Assembly (NCBI GenBank): GCA_030673585.1
Contig: DAOVIU010000112.1
Span: 1-5,613 of the forward strand
Reading direction: 5' to 3'
Source: Pseudomonadota bacterium
Lineage (GTDB): Bacteria > Desulfobacterota > BSN033 > G020346125
DNA: 5,613 nt
The notes below the pieces were generated by a model, which worked only from the letters and a program-made list of their open reading frames with translations, did not search any database and had not been told where the DNA came from. Shown here in pieces: positions 5,277 through 5,613 of this stretch. The position numbers and the translations under genes were made by a program. Numbering within the stretch: position 1 is the stretch's first letter; every line of letters begins with the position of its first letter.

Positions 5277-5306
5277 TTGTGACGATCATTGGAACTTTGG
5301 TATATA
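5277..5306 (+). promoter_or_regulatory. Promoter for the MBL-fold gene
   Basis: TTGTGA (5277-5282) and TATATA (5301-5306), 18 bp apart, each match the sigma70 consensus at four of six positions. It lies back to back with the minus-strand promoter, with only 24 bp between the two -35 boxes. It is weaker than its neighbour and is a candidate only. Confidence 0.35.
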
Positions 5307-5343
5307 GGTATCTAATTCCCTAACCCGCGAAGGAGAAGCCTCA

Positions 5344-5613
5344 ATGAGAATACGCAAACCCGGAAAAGTCCTCCATAATCTTTGGTATTTGGGCCGCGAG
5401 CAAGCGGGGGTCTATCTATTGGACGGCGGCGACGAGGCCATGATCATAAACGGCGGACTGGCCTATCTCGTGCCCGATCTTCTCCGGCAGTTCGAGGAGT
5501 TCGGCATCGACGAGGAAAAGATCAAAAAACTCCTCATTCTCCACTCCCATTTCGACCACGTGGGCATCGTCCCCTTTTTCAAACGACGACACCAGGACCT
5601 GGAAATCTACGCC
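5344..5613 (+). CDS. MBL-fold metallo-hydrolase, N-terminal part (cut by window end)
   Basis: The first 90 codons of a metallo-beta-lactamase-fold protein; the frame is open at the right edge. The diagnostic HxHxDH metal site is present as HSHFDHVG, with H67, H69, D71 and H72. Upstream lies the usual first sheet (VYLLDGGDEAMIINGGL, residues 23-39), where the common Asp of the LIDTG-type strand is Asn (N36). ATG 5344 has AAGGAG 8 nt upstream, which fixes the start. MBL proteins include hydrolases, thiolesterases and flavodiiron-type redox proteins; the part seen cannot choose among them. It is divergent from the DUF1177-AroM operon, with a 175-bp shared spacer, so co-regulation is possible but not shown. 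Confidence 0.9.
   Translation, partial: MRIRKPGKVLHNLWYLGREQAGVYLLDGGDEAMIINGGLAYLVPDLLRQFEEFGIDEEKIKKLLILHSHFDHVGIVPFFKRRHQDLEIYA

Overview
The window looks like a chromosomal segment of a mesophilic, probably anaerobic bacterium. A Desulfobacterota (former Deltaproteobacteria) or Syntrophia-like host is my best guess. The reasons are a UbiD-family (de)carboxylase beside MFS carriers, an AroM/DUF1177 pair, a standalone MBL-fold hydrolase, moderate GC with clear Shine-Dalgarno sites, and intergenic spacers filled with degenerate short tandem repeats. This assignment is inference; nothing in the window fixes the taxon.

Layout, left to right. (1) The C-terminal end of an MFS transporter on + (to 256). 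(2) A 292-bp spacer that is largely repeats: a 9-bp-period array (263-298), an 8-bp-period array (350-421), a small inverted repeat (440-459), a second 9-bp array (484-510) and a perfect hairpin (512-526) just beyond the UbiD stop. (3) A UbiD-family prenyl-FMN decarboxylase on - (549-1940). (4) A 388-bp divergent spacer with a good minus-strand promoter (2006-2033), three inverted repeats and possibly some decayed coding sequence. (5) A complete MFS transporter on + (2329-3501), paralogous to the first one. (6) A 45-bp convergent spacer that is entirely a 9-bp-period array. (7) A two-gene minus-strand operon: DUF1177 (4236-5168) followed by an AroM-family protein (3547-4218). (8) A 175-bp divergent spacer with one promoter candidate on each strand. 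(9) The start of an MBL-fold metallo-hydrolase on + (from 5344), cut by the window edge.

Working together: two related MFS carriers flank a UbiD-type enzyme, which suggests uptake or export of a carboxylic acid, perhaps aromatic or alpha,beta-unsaturated, that UbiD processes. No UbiX-type prenyltransferase is visible, so the cofactor would have to be made elsewhere. AroM and DUF1177 form a tight operon of uncharacterised enzymes: AroM carries two cysteines placed as in the Asp/Glu racemase superfamily, and DUF1177 resembles an M42/M20-type metallopeptidase fold. The least explained features are the two repeat families (period 9 and period 8), and the unit-by-unit match between the 9-bp arrays that follow the two MFS genes.
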